Source: Gemmataceae bacterium
GTDB taxonomy: Bacteria; Planctomycetota; Planctomycetia; Gemmatales; Gemmataceae
DNA: 19,565 nt
Assembly (NCBI GenBank): GCA_020847555.1
Contig: JADLBT010000287.1
Location: 1 to 19,565, forward strand
Direction of reading: 5' to 3'
The translations under genes and the position numbers were made by a program. A model generated the notes under the pieces. The model ran no database searches. It was not told the DNA's origin and saw only the letters and a list, made by a program, of their open reading frames with translations. Shown in pieces: positions 1-7,311 of the stretch. Position 1 is the first letter of the stretch; each line of letters opens with the position of its first letter.

Positions 1-1
1 G

Positions 2-28
2 GCCCCGGGCACGCCACCCGTGGGCTTT
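2..28. repeat. Palindromic repeat family A, copy 1 (imperfect)
   Basis: An inverted repeat with arms GCCCCGGG (2-9) and CCCGTGGGC (17-25), followed by TTT. One base is missing from the left arm compared with the better copies at 1123, 5922 and 9017. It lies upstream of the ANTAR gene. The rest of 29-243 shows no convincing gene or promoter. Confidence 0.6.
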
Positions 29-243
29 CCCCAGCCCCTGCGCACATACGCCTCATCCAGAGCAACCGATGTGCCGTCCGACGCGACGTCGCCAAGGATC
101 CCGGGAGAATCACCGCCGCATATTTGGCGCAGAAATTGCAACCCTCCCATCACCCTCGCTTCGCCGTGATGCCAACCTGTGGGCGGTTCGAGCGAACACG
201 GCCAGCGAGCGTTTGGACCTGGCGCAACGAGGAGCTAGACGTC

Positions 244-849
244 ATGGTGAGTGTGACTGCCGCCGCCTTTCCGCTACGAAGTTTTCTCGTCACCGACGAC
301 GGCGCCTTGCGCCGCTTCCTGAAAGCCACCCTGGAAACCCGGTGCGGGTATCGGGTGATGGGCGAAGGGACGAGCGTGGCCGAGATGGTTCGGACCATCC
401 TGACCGAGGAACCCGACGTGGTCCTCTTCGACGTGCGCCTGCGCGACGGCTGCGGCCTGGACGCGCTGCGCCAGATTTACCAGGAGCGGCCGTTCGCCGC
501 GGTGGCCCTCGTGGACGAGACGGACCAGGAGCTGGTGCGGCGAGCCGTGGGCGACTACCACCTGAGCTATCTGCTCAAGCCGGTGGAGCCGCATCAGATT
601 GAGCCGGCAATACTTGCGGCGTGGGCACGATTCAACGTCTGCCGCCAGCTGCAGAGCGAGAACGCCAACCTGCGGCAGACCCTCCAGAACCGTAAACTCA
701 TCGAGCGAGCCAAGGGAGTGCTGATGAAGCGCTTCCGCTGGTCGGAGGACGTGGCGTTCCGGCGCCTCCAGCGCGGGGCCATGAACCGTCGCACCACCAT
801 GGCTTCCCTCGCCCAGGCCGTTCTCAATGGCACCGAAGTGGAACTCTAA
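244..849 (+). CDS. ANTAR-domain response regulator (AmiR/NasT type)
   Basis: A 201-residue regulator with a receiver domain followed by an RNA-binding ANTAR domain. Family members bind paired hairpins in leader RNA and cause antitermination. The receiver (about 12-128) has acidic D18/D19, a probable phospho-acceptor D63 in VLFDVRL and K112 in LLKPVEP. The usual Thr/Ser position near residue 90 appears to be Val. A heptad-like linker (about 134-151) leads to ANTAR (about 150-195), with ERAKGVLMKRF and a late aromatic/hydrophobic helix. The ATG at 244 is chosen because GAGGAG lies just upstream and because the domain starts there; an in-frame ATG at 124 would add 40 residues with no domain content. 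No partner histidine kinase is adjacent, and the RNA target cannot be read from this window. A large palindrome starts at the base after the stop codon. Confidence 0.9.
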   Translation: MVSVTAAAFPLRSFLVTDDGALRRFLKATLETRCGYRVMGEGTSVAEMVRTILTEEPDVVLFDVRLRDGCGLDALRQIYQERPFAAVALVDETDQELVRRAVGDYHLSYLLKPVEPHQIEPAILAAWARFNVCRQLQSENANLRQTLQNRKLIERAKGVLMKRFRWSEDVAFRRLQRGAMNRRTTMASLAQAVLNGTEVEL

Positions 850-960
850 GGACGGGCGGAGCAAACGCCCTGACGCCGACGAGTCGGAAGCGTCAGCGCC
901 GGCTCGGTCCAGGCGGCCGGCGCGGACGCTTCCGGCTCGTTGTGTTTGCTCCGCCCGTCC
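850..960. repeat. Long imperfect palindrome, family B (possible terminator of the ANTAR gene)
   Basis: The outer arms GGACGGGCGGAGCAAAC (850-866) and 944-960 are perfect reverse complements over 17 bases. The inner arms 881-902 and 917-938 match at 20 of 22 positions and carry the core GGAAGCGTCAGCG. The whole 111-base element could fold as one long hairpin. It starts at the first base after the ANTAR stop codon, which fits a 3'-end role. There is no strong T-tract. Confidence 0.75.
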
Positions 961-1122
961 CTGGGAAACCCGCTGCTCGGATTGGGCTCCTCGCAGACGA
1001 TTCTCGGAACTGCATCTCTCTTCAATGGGAAGGCGGCTGCGCAATCAATCAGACGTCATGTCCGAACCAACCCGAACTTTCCTGTGCAGGGTCAAGGAGG
1101 AGGGTGTGCAAAGGGCTGTGGC

Positions 1123-1150
1123 AAGCCCACGGGACGTAACCCGTGGGCTT
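1123..1150. repeat. Palindromic repeat family A, copy 2 (perfect 11-bp stem)
   Basis: Arms AAGCCCACGGG (1123-1133) and CCCGTGGGCTT (1140-1150) are perfectly complementary around a 6-base loop, ACGTAA. This is the cleanest short form of the dispersed hairpin. Confidence 0.8.
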
Positions 1151-1171
1151 TAGGACTGGTGGACCAAACGC

Positions 1172-1196
1172 GACGAGGCGGAAGCGTCAGCGCCGG
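1172..1196 (+). repeat. Solo arm of palindromic family B
   Basis: These 25 bases match 878-902 with one mismatch (GACGAGGCGG here, GACGAGTCGG there) and include GGAAGCGTCAGCG. No complementary arm was found nearby, so this looks like a half copy. Confidence 0.65.
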
Positions 1197-1306
1197 ACAG
1201 GGCCGCGGCGGGACACGGTCATCTGCCGTTGCTCGCTCCGCGCGGCGGTGTTATCCTCGATACGCTGCGTTGCCGCGCACACGCTACCACGCAAGGAGGC
1301 GGGGCC

Positions 1307-3160
1307 GTGACCGCGATCCTGGGCATTTCCGCGTTCTACCACGACTCGGCCGCCGCGCTGGTGATCGACGGCGACGCGATCGCCGCCGCTCAGGAGGAGC
1401 GCTTCACCCGGAAGAAGCACGACGCCCGGTTCCCCGCCGCAGCCGTCGCCTACTGCCTGCGCGAGGCCGGAATTACCCCCGAACAGATCGACTACGTCGC
1501 GTTCTACGACAAGCCGCTGACGAAGTTCGAGCGCCTGCTGGAGACGTACCTGACGTTCGCGCCGCGCGGCCTGCGCAGCTTCACGCGAGCCATGCCGGTG
1601 TGGCTGAAAGAGAAACTCTTCTCGCGGCGGTTGCTCCGCGGCCACCTCGGCGCGTGCCGCGCGCCCCTCGTCTTTCTCGACCACCACGAGAGCCACGCCG
1701 CCAGCGCTTTCTTTCCCAGCCCGTTCGACGAGGCCGCCATCCTGACGCTCGACGGCGTCGGCGAGTGGACCACCACCTGCCAGGGGGTCGGCCGCGGCAA
1801 CGCCATCGAGCTGACCCGGCACCTGCCGTTTCCGCACTCGGTCGGCCTGCTGTACTCGGCCTTCACCGCCTACTGCGGCTTCCGGGTGAACAGCGGCGAG
1901 TACAAGCTGATGGGGCTGGCGCCGTATGGCCGGCCGGTGTACGCCGACGCGATCTATCGTCACCTGCTCGATCTCAAACCGGACGGCAGCTTCCGGCTCG
2001 ACATGGCGTACTTCAACTTCGCCCACGGGCTGACCATGACCGGGCGGCGGTTCCACCGGCTGTTCGGCGGCTCGCCGCGTCGGCCCGAGAGCGATCTGGA
2101 GCAGCGGCACATGGACCTGGCCGCGAGCATCCAGGCAGTGACCGAGGAGATCCTGCTGCGCATGGCTCGCGATTGGCACGCGCGAACCGGCCTGAAGAAC
2201 CTCGTCCTGGCCGGCGGCGTCGCGCTCAACTGCGTTGCCAACGGGCGCCTGCTGCGCGAGGGGCCGGTCGCGAACGTGTGGATCCAGCCGGCGGCCGGCG
2301 ATGCCGGCGGCGCCCTGGGAGCGGCCCTGTTCGTCTGGCACCAGTTGCTGGAGAACCCCCGCGTCGCCTCCCCGTCGGACGCGCAGAAGGGCAGCCTGCT
2401 CGGGCCGGCGTTCGGGCCGGCGGAGATCGCCCGGTTCCTGAATCAGGTCGAGGCTTCGTGCCATTCGTTCGGCGACGAGGAAGAACTTCTCCGTCACACG
2501 GCCCGGCTGCTCGCCGACGGGAAGGTGGTCGGCTGGTTTCAGGGTCGGATGGAGTTCGGCCCGCGCGCCCTGGGGGCGCGCAGCATCCTCGGCGACCCGC
2601 GCTCGCCGCGCATGCAGGCTACCCTGAACCGAAAAATCAAGTTCCGCGAGAGCTTTCGCCCGTTCGCCCCGATTGTCCTTGCCGAACACGCTTATCGCTG
2701 GTTCGACCTCGAACCGGGCCAGGAAAGCCCATACATGCTGCTGGTCGCGCCGGTGCGCGCCGAGCACCGCCTTCCGCTCGACGCGGCGCAGCGCCACACC
2801 CTGGCCGCCGACCCCGACCTGCGCCGCCGCGTCAACGTCGTGCGCTCGACCATCCCGGCCGTGACACACGGCGATTACAGCGCCCGGCTGCAGACCGTCG
2901 ATGCGGGCCGGAACCCGCGGCTGCACCGATTGCTGGAGCACTTCCACGAGCGGACCGGCTGCCCGGTCCTGGTGAACACGAGCTTCAACGTTCGCGGCGA
3001 GCCGATCGTCTGCACCCCCCAGGATGCGTACCGCTGTTTCCTGGCGACCGACATGGACGCGCTGGCCCTCGGCGACGTGGTGCTGCATCGGGAGGACTGC
3101 GTGCGCGAACCAGACCTGACCGCGCGCGCGGAGCACCTCGCCCAGTTTCAGCTCGATTGA
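1307..3160 (+). CDS. NodU/CmcH-type carbamoyltransferase
   Basis: A 617-residue enzyme of the NodU/CmcH/TobZ family. These enzymes move a carbamoyl group from carbamoyl phosphate, via a carbamoyl-adenylate, to a hydroxyl of a sugar or secondary metabolite. The N-terminal Kae1-like part shows FYHDSAA (H12), HHESHAAS (H126, H127, H130), LTLDGVGEW (D149) and SGEYKLMGLAPYG. LAGGVALNCVANG follows at 302-313. The C-terminal part has FGPRALGARSILGDPR (417-432) and VNTSFNVRGEPIV (556-568). The GTG start at 1307 follows AAGGAGG with good spacing and places the conserved ILGISAFYHD at the N-terminus; an upstream in-frame start at 1229 adds 26 unconserved residues. The length fits the family. Two small membrane-protein genes follow closely, 17 and 25 bases apart. 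The acceptor substrate is unknown. Confidence 0.93.
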   Translation: MTAILGISAFYHDSAAALVIDGDAIAAAQEERFTRKKHDARFPAAAVAYCLREAGITPEQIDYVAFYDKPLTKFERLLETYLTFAPRGLRSFTRAMPVWLKEKLFSRRLLRGHLGACRAPLVFLDHHESHAASAFFPSPFDEAAILTLDGVGEWTTTCQGVGRGNAIELTRHLPFPHSVGLLYSAFTAYCGFRVNSGEYKLMGLAPYGRPVYADAIYRHLLDLKPDGSFRLDMAYFNFAHGLTMTGRRFHRLFGGSPRRPESDLEQRHMDLAASIQAVTEEILLRMARDWHARTGLKNLVLAGGVALNCVANGRLLREGPVANVWIQPAAGDAGGALGAALFVWHQLLENPRVASPSDAQKGSLLGPAFGPAEIARFLNQVEASCHSFGDEEELLRHTARLLADGKVVGWFQGRMEFGPRALGARSILGDPRSPRMQATLNRKIKFRESFRPFAPIVLAEHAYRWFDLEPGQESPYMLLVAPVRAEHRLPLDAAQRHTLAADPDLRRRVNVVRSTIPAVTHGDYSARLQTVDAGRNPRLHRLLEHFHERTGCPVLVNTSFNVRGEPIVCTPQDAYRCFLATDMDALALGDVVLHREDCVREPDLTARAEHLAQFQLD

Positions 3161-3177
3161 CGTGAAGGAGGCCGCTG

Positions 3178-3594
3178 ATGCACTGGTCCGATCTGCCGCG
3201 CCGTCCGACGGCGCGCACGCTGCGGCAATTCGCCGGCCTGTGGCTGCTGGTGTTCGGCGGTCTGGCCGCGTGGTACGGCCTTCACGAAGGCCGGCAGGGC
3301 GTCGGGTGGGCGCTCGCGACGGCGGCGCTGGTGGTCGGCCCCATCGGGCTGATCTGGCCGCCGGCCGTGCGCTGGGTGTTCGTGGGCTGGCTGACGGCGA
3401 CGGCCCCGGTCGGCTGGACCCTTTCGCGGTTCGGGCTGGTGGTCGTTTACCACGGCATCTTCACGCCGCTGGCGCTCTGGTTTCGCTTGATCGGTCGCGA
3501 TGCGCTCCGGCTGCGGTGGTCGCCGGCGGCGGAAACCTACTGGCAGCGCAAGCCGGTCCCGGCGGGCCGGCGCAGTTATTTCCATCAGTGCTGA
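3178..3594 (+). CDS. SxtJ-like small membrane protein
   Basis: A 138-residue membrane protein resembling the SxtJ family, named from saxitoxin clusters, which has no established biochemical function. Hydrophobic segments lie at about 19-34, 43-60, 64-78 and 82-104. They are followed by a basic tail with LIGRDALRLRW and AAETYWQRK, a tail pattern I associate with this family. The ATG at 3178 is preceded by GAAGGAGG. The gene starts 17 bases after the carbamoyltransferase stop and ends 25 bases before the next gene, so co-transcription is likely. A link to a carbamoylated product is inferred from gene order only. The family call comes from recalled motifs, not a search. Confidence 0.75.
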   Translation: MHWSDLPRRPTARTLRQFAGLWLLVFGGLAAWYGLHEGRQGVGWALATAALVVGPIGLIWPPAVRWVFVGWLTATAPVGWTLSRFGLVVVYHGIFTPLALWFRLIGRDALRLRWSPAAETYWQRKPVPAGRRSYFHQC

Positions 3595-3619
3595 GGTCGA
3601 TCCCAGCAGGGAGGTTGCG

Positions 3620-3814
3620 ATGAGGCCGTCGGACGAGTTTCAGCGCCTGGCCGCGGAGGAGTCCGGCCGAACGCTGGTCGGCGAGTTGTGGTATTTCCTG
3701 GGTCAGAACAAGAAGTGGTGGCTGCTGCCGGTGCTGGTGGTACTGCTGCTGTTCGGCGTGCTGTTCGCCCTGTCCAGCAGTGCGGCGGCGCCGTTCATCT
3801 ACACGCTATTTTAA
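3620..3814 (+). CDS. DUF5989-like single-pass membrane peptide
   Basis: A 64-residue protein. A soluble N-terminus (1-31) ends in LVGELWYFLGQNKKWW, followed by one strong membrane helix (about 34-52) and the C-terminal APFIYTLF. The GELWxFL...KKWWLLP layout and the APFIYTLF ending match my memory of the DUF5989 family, which often sits beside SxtJ-like and carbamoyltransferase genes. The ATG at 3620 follows GGGAGG; longer in-frame starts (3500) overlap the SxtJ gene and add arginine-rich non-domain sequence. Function unknown. It is the last gene of the + strand unit and faces a convergent gene 77 bases away. Confidence 0.75.
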   Translation: MRPSDEFQRLAAEESGRTLVGELWYFLGQNKKWWLLPVLVVLLLFGVLFALSSSAAAPFIYTLF

Positions 3815-3819
3815 GCGCG

Positions 3820-3872
3820 CGAGGGACTAACCTCGGGGCCATCACTGGCGCACTCACCAACCCGGAGCGCCA
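3820..3872. terminator. Weak hairpins between convergent genes
   Basis: Two small inverted repeats lie in the 77-base convergent gap: CGAGG/CCTCG (3820-3824 and 3831-3835) and TGGCGC/GCGCCA (3846-3851 and 3867-3872). Neither has a T-tract. A bidirectional terminator role is inferred from position only. Confidence 0.25.
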
Positions 3873-3891
3873 GCGGACAGGCGCGGAACAG

Positions 3892-4344
3892 TCAACGAAT
3901 CCGGTCGTCCGGCGGGCGCCGCGGCCCTTCCCCGTAGTTGGGATCGCCGTAGCCGCGGTCGTCCCGATACCCGCGCGGCAAACGCTCCTCGGGATAATCC
4001 CTCTCGTCGTAGTCGTCGCGGCGCCGCCGTGCAGTCGTGCGGCCGATGGGCCGGGCGTTCATCCCCGCGATCACGAAGGCCGTGATGACGAACACCAGGA
4101 AAACCCCCAGCTCGACCAGCGTGGGCCACGCTGCCCGTTCGTCGAAGTTGCGTCCCTGGGACGTCAGGATGACCGCGATCATCAGGCCGATCAGCAACGA
4201 AATCGGGAGCGGCAGGATCAGCAGCACCCCGGCGATCCGGGCCGGGACGCCGCGACACTCCTTCCCGGCGGACGTGGACAGCTTCCCCGTCGCGACGGTG
4301 ATGATGCCGAGCACAAGCATGCCGATCTCGGCGACGAGCAGCAT
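3892..4344 (-). CDS. Membrane protein with charged Arg/Asp/Tyr-rich tail, unknown function
   Basis: A 150-residue protein that I do not recognise. Hydrophobic segments lie at about 1-20, 36-61 and 76-95, suggesting three membrane helices. The last ~50 residues form a hydrophilic low-complexity tail (RRRRDDYDERDYPEERLPRG is typical), probably disordered and cytoplasmic or protein-binding. The ATG at 4344 has a GGAGG-like site (GCGGAGGTTCCC) upstream. The same frame stays open far upstream as an antisense reading of the glcD-like gene, but that part is not coding-like. It lies 77 bases downstream of the FAD oxidase on the same strand, so the two may be co-transcribed; a functional link is not shown. 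Confidence 0.7.
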   Translation of the reverse strand: MLLVAEIGMLVLGIITVATGKLSTSAGKECRGVPARIAGVLLILPLPISLLIGLMIAVILTSQGRNFDERAAWPTLVELGVFLVFVITAFVIAGMNARPIGRTTARRRRDDYDERDYPEERLPRGYRDDRGYGDPNYGEGPRRPPDDRIR

Positions 4345-4421
4345 GGGAACCTCCGCGGACGGGGGTGGGCACGATGGACCGGACCGGAACCCACCCTGCA
4401 AGCGCTGGTCCGGGGTAAGGG

Positions 4422-5858
4422 TCACAGGGCGGCGCGGCGGCCGACCTTGCTCGGCTCGATACACGCCCCCGCCGTCGGGAACATCTTCGAGGGGCTGCAT
4501 CGCCCGTCCGGGTTGAACGCCGCCCGCAGCCGCAGCATCATCGCCAGATCCTCCGGCGCGAACAGCTTCGGCATGAAGTCGATCTTCTCCACCCCGATGC
4601 CGTGCTCGCCCGTCACGCTGCCGCCGCACGCCAGGCATTCTTCCAGGATCTCGTGACTGGCCTGCAGGACGCGCTTCACCTGGTCGGCGTCGCGCTCGTC
4701 GAACAGCAGGATCGGGTGGATGTTGCCGTCCCCGGCGTGGAACACGTTCGCGATCCGTAGTGCATACTTCGCGCCGATGCGCTGGATCGCCCGCAGGATG
4801 TGCGGCAGTTTCGTGCGCGGCACCACGCCGTCCTGGGTGCAGTAACTCGGGGCGAGCCGGCCGACGGCGCCGAACGCCTGCTTGCGGCACTTCCACAGCA
4901 ACTGCCGCTCGGCCTCGGTGGCGGCCCGGCGCACCTCGCGCGCCCGGTTCCGCTGGGCGATGGCAGTGATTCGCTCGGCGTCGGCGTTCAGGCCGGCGTC
5001 GAGTCCGTCCACCTCCATGATCAGGACCGCCCCGGCGTCGAGCGGGAAGCCGAACTTGAACGCCGCCTCGACCGCTTGCAAGATTAGCCCGTCGAGCATC
5101 TCCAGCGCTCCCGGCACGATGCCGGCGCCGATCAGGTCGCTGATCGTGTTGGTCGCGTCGTCCACCGTCTCGAAGACGCCGAGCAGCGTCCGGTACGCCT
5201 GCGGGTTGCGCGTGAGGCGCACCCACACCTTCGTCGCGATGCCGAACGTCCCCTCCGATCCGACGATCACTCCGGTGAGGTCGTAGCCGGGTGCGTCCTC
5301 GACCGGCCCGCCGGTCTGCACCACGCGGCCGTCGGGCAGGACGAACTCCAGCCCAAGGACGTGGTTGACCGTCACCCCGTACTTGAGCGTGTGCGGCCCG
5401 CCCGAGTTGGTCGCCACGTTGCCGCCGATGGTACACGCTCCCTGGCTCGACGGGTCCGGCGCAAAGTGGTAGCCGTGCGGTCGCAGGTGGTTCGTCAGCC
5501 ACAGGTTGACGACGCCCGGTTCGACGACGGCGTAGCGGTCGCGCGTGTTGACCTCGAGGATGCGCTTCATGCGCGTCAGGACGATCATTGCGCCCCCGCC
5601 GACCGGCAGGCACCCGCCGGCGAGACTCGTACCGGCGCCGCGCGGCAGGAACGGCACGTCCAGCTCGTTGCAGATCTGGACGACGCGCACCACCTGCTCG
5701 GTGGAAGTGGGGAAGACGACCACGTCGGGCCGGTTCTTCTCGATCGTGTAGCCGTCGCACTCGTAGACGAGCAGTTCGCTGGGGGAGGTCAGCAGGGCGT
5801 CCTTGCCGACGACCGCACGCAGACGGTCGCTGAGGGGGGATGAGATGGTGGCGGTCAT
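4422..5858 (-). CDS. glcD: GlcD-type FAD-linked oxidase (glycolate/D-lactate dehydrogenase family)
   Basis: A 478-residue FAD enzyme of the glycolate oxidase GlcD / D-lactate dehydrogenase family, which oxidises 2-hydroxy acids to 2-oxo acids. The PCMH-type FAD domain shows PRGAGTSLAGG (72-82), a PDPSSQGACTIGGNVATNSG segment (135-154) and IVGSEGTFGIATKVW (198-212). The C-terminal FAD-oxidase domain has NVFHAGDGNIHP (371-382) and GSVTGEHGIGVEK (413-425), whose histidines are usual metal/substrate ligands, and ends with FNPDGRCSPSKMFP. The ATG at 5858 is preferred for length and domain start; a GTG at 5897 is in frame. Neither has a strong ribosome site. No glcE or glcF partner is nearby, so the electron acceptor is unclear, and the exact substrate cannot be told. 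Confidence 0.9.
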   Translation of the reverse strand: MTATISSPLSDRLRAVVGKDALLTSPSELLVYECDGYTIEKNRPDVVVFPTSTEQVVRVVQICNELDVPFLPRGAGTSLAGGCLPVGGGAMIVLTRMKRILEVNTRDRYAVVEPGVVNLWLTNHLRPHGYHFAPDPSSQGACTIGGNVATNSGGPHTLKYGVTVNHVLGLEFVLPDGRVVQTGGPVEDAPGYDLTGVIVGSEGTFGIATKVWVRLTRNPQAYRTLLGVFETVDDATNTISDLIGAGIVPGALEMLDGLILQAVEAAFKFGFPLDAGAVLIMEVDGLDAGLNADAERITAIAQRNRAREVRRAATEAERQLLWKCRKQAFGAVGRLAPSYCTQDGVVPRTKLPHILRAIQRIGAKYALRIANVFHAGDGNIHPILLFDERDADQVKRVLQASHEILEECLACGGSVTGEHGIGVEKIDFMPKLFAPEDLAMMLRLRAAFNPDGRCSPSKMFPTAGACIEPSKVGRRAAL

Positions 5859-5921
5859 GACCGGGAGAACCTGGGTCGCGGAGCAGGGCGTCAGCACGAT
5901 CGGGGAGAACCGCGTGGGGCA

Positions 5922-5965
5922 GGGAGTTAAAGCCCACCGGACGCCACCCGTGGGCTTTAACTCCC
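5922..5965. repeat. Palindromic repeat family A, copy 3 (longest, 16-bp perfect stem)
   Basis: GGGAGTTAAAGCCCAC (5922-5937) is perfectly complementary to 5950-5965, and the stem continues after one mismatch. It is the longest copy of the hairpin: the same GCCCAC/GTGGGC core is extended by GGGAGTTAAA/TTTAACTCCC. It lies upstream of the FAD oxidase start and downstream of the 65-residue gene, so on the - strand it could end transcription from the csrA side. Confidence 0.85.
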
Positions 5966-6067
5966 ACTCTCCACCCTCACTCCCCAGCAGTTCTCAGTGT
6001 ACGGACGCCCGCGCGTGGCCGCAATAGGCCGCGGGCGGAGGGGACGACGCCCCCCCGCCCGGGCTCT

Positions 6068-6088
6068 GGGGCTCGTTCCGAGAGCCCC
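6068..6088. terminator. Hairpin downstream of the csrA-side genes
   Basis: Arms GGGGCTC (6068-6074) and GAGCCCC (6082-6088) are perfect complements with a 7-base loop. The hairpin is about 50 bases beyond the stop of the 65-residue gene on the - strand. There is no T-tract, so termination is only a possibility. Confidence 0.35.
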
Positions 6089-6140
6089 GTGGAGAGGCGG
6101 GCGCGGCGCTCGCCGCCCACTGTCGGGCGAATCGCCCCGG

Positions 6141-6338
6141 TCAGTCCCCGCCGCCGGTCTCACCCATGTAACGGATCACGCACTCGCAGCCGGCGGCCAG
6201 GAATTCGCGGCGGATTTCCTGCGCTTCCTCGTAGGTCGGACAGGTGACCACCTCGCGCTCGAAGACCTGGGGCCGTGCGGCCGCGAGGCGGTGGCGGAGG
6301 GCGAAGACGACAAAACGGTCCTCGTACCGGGTATCCAT
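6141..6338 (-). CDS. Small soluble protein of unknown function (65 aa)
   Basis: A 65-residue protein that I do not recognise by family. It reads as a compact alpha/beta domain: a strand-like FVVFALRH, a second strand-like EREVVTCP, a helix-like TYEEAQEIRREFLAAG and a final CECVIRYMG. It has two cysteines near the end (CEC) and no signal peptide or membrane segment. The start is well supported: GGGAGGAA lies seven bases before the ATG. It follows the FHA gene by 44 bases on the same strand, downstream of csrA, and may belong to the same transcript. The fold resembles small planctomycete hypothetical proteins, but no function is claimed. Confidence 0.7.
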   Translation of the reverse strand: MDTRYEDRFVVFALRHRLAAARPQVFEREVVTCPTYEEAQEIRREFLAAGCECVIRYMGETGGGD

Positions 6339-6382
6339 GACAGTTCCTCCCGGGCGAGCAGAAATGAGCAGGCGGGTCCGCG

Positions 6383-6760
6383 TCAAGAAGCGTGGACCCG
6401 AGCCTGGCGCCCCGCGCCGGCCGGCGCGTCCGTGCGGACGGTGGAGCCGGCGCCATCGAACGAGACGTGGAAGACCAGCGATCCCAGGCGGAGGTGGTCC
6501 TGGTCGTGCAGCACCTGCGGAAGCAGTGCCCGCCGATCGTTGACGTAGGTGCCGTTGCGGCTGTTCAGATCCTGGGCACACACCTCGTTCCCGTCCAGGA
6601 ACAGAGAGCAGTGGTAGCGCGAGATGAACGCCAGGGCCAGCGGGGCGTCGCAATCGGGGTGGCGGCCCAGGACAAACGGGAATTGTTCGACGATCAGTTC
6701 CAGCGGCTGCCCGTCGAGCGGATTGTCAGCCGGCGCGAGATACAGGCGGACGCGCGGCAT
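6383..6760 (-). CDS. FHA-domain protein (phosphothreonine reader)
   Basis: A 125-residue protein that is nearly all one FHA domain, a module that binds phosphothreonine peptides. Diagnostic elements in order are FVLGRHPDCD (G32, R33), SRYHCSLF (S47, R48, H50) and the loop LNSRNGTYVN (N66, N69, G70). The last ~20 residues are a short low-complexity tail. The ATG at 6760 follows GGAGG with good spacing; an in-frame start at 6823 adds 21 residues but has no comparable site. It lies 120 bases downstream of csrA on the same strand. The phosphorylated partner, likely a Ser/Thr-kinase target, is not in this window. Confidence 0.9.
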   Translation of the reverse strand: MPRVRLYLAPADNPLDGQPLELIVEQFPFVLGRHPDCDAPLALAFISRYHCSLFLDGNEVCAQDLNSRNGTYVNDRRALLPQVLHDQDHLRLGSLVFHVSFDGAGSTVRTDAPAGAGRQARVHAS

Positions 6761-6880
6761 GAGTTGTCCTCCGCGGGCGAAGCATGGTGAAGGCAGGCTG
6801 ACCCCCTCGAGCCGGTCGGTCACCGACCCTTGATGTCCGACGTCCCGCCGCCGGGAGGCCAGCCCGCCCGATCCCGAGCG

Positions 6881-7093
6881 TTACTGCTGATAGACGCATG
6901 CAGCGTCGGCATACTTCCGCCGGGGCACGCCGCGGCGCACCCGCTCCCAGACCTCCTCCCGGTGAACGACCATGTCGGGAGGGGCGGAGATGCCGAGGCG
7001 CACGCGCCCGCCCTGGACGCCCAGGACCGTGACCGTCAGGCCACAGTCGGGGACCACCACCTTCTCGCCAATTTTTCGACTGAGGACTAGCAC
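6881..7093 (-). CDS. csrA: Carbon storage regulator CsrA
   Basis: A 70-residue RNA-binding post-transcriptional regulator. CsrA dimers bind GGA motifs in mRNA leaders and block or alter translation. The sequence follows the family from the first residue: MLVLSRKIGEKVVV, LGVQGGRVRLGISAP and VVHREEVWERV, with R45 matching the key RNA-binding arginine of E. coli CsrA (R44) after a one-residue insertion in the 15-19 loop. The tail after residue 52 is basic, then ends in YADAACVYQQ. The GTG start at 7093 is preceded by AAGGAG. A near-consensus promoter lies about 220 bases upstream, giving a long leader. The FHA gene follows. Confidence 0.95.
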   Translation of the reverse strand: MLVLSRKIGEKVVVPDCGLTVTVLGVQGGRVRLGISAPPDMVVHREEVWERVRRGVPRRKYADAACVYQQ

Positions 7094-7311
7094 GGCTGAT
7101 CTCCTTGTTGTGGTTCGCTTCGCCCTCCCGCACGGCTGCGGTCAACACCACACCCCGGGCGCAAGATTATCCGCACGCGGCTAAACGCTCGGTGCGCCAC
7201 CATCAGCTTCGATGGAGAAAGAGGTCGCTCGGGAACCGCTCCACGCCCAGACAGGAGGCGGAGGAGAAAGAAATGCGCAAGGATCAGCCAAACGTGAGCT
7301 GAATGGTTTTA

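Larger units (their letters stand above)
850..1306. other. Gene-free gap between the ANTAR regulator and the carbamoyltransferase
   Basis: This 457-base stretch holds the family B palindrome (850-960), a family A hairpin (1123-1150) and a solo family B arm (1172-1196). Short open frames here have no family resemblance, and nothing convincing was seen in 961-1122. No clear sigma-70 promoter was found for the downstream operon. Confidence 0.6.

Noticed and set aside
850..1306. Possible CRISPR or tandem array in the repeat-rich gap
   Set aside because: The elements are palindromic, of different sizes and not regularly spaced.
940..3165. Very long open frame overlapping the carbamoyltransferase in another + frame
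   Set aside because: It overlaps a gene with clear family motifs and is arginine-rich with no domain; long antisense or shifted frames are common in GC-rich DNA.
3892..5967. 691-residue open frame joining the membrane protein to an upstream reading
   Set aside because: The upstream 540 residues are an antisense reading of the FAD oxidase and are arginine/proline-rich; only the last 150 residues have a ribosome site and coding character.
7273..7302. Nine-codon + strand frame with a good ribosome site before the csrA promoter
   Set aside because: Too short to support; it is antisense to the csrA leader and has no known leader-peptide pattern.
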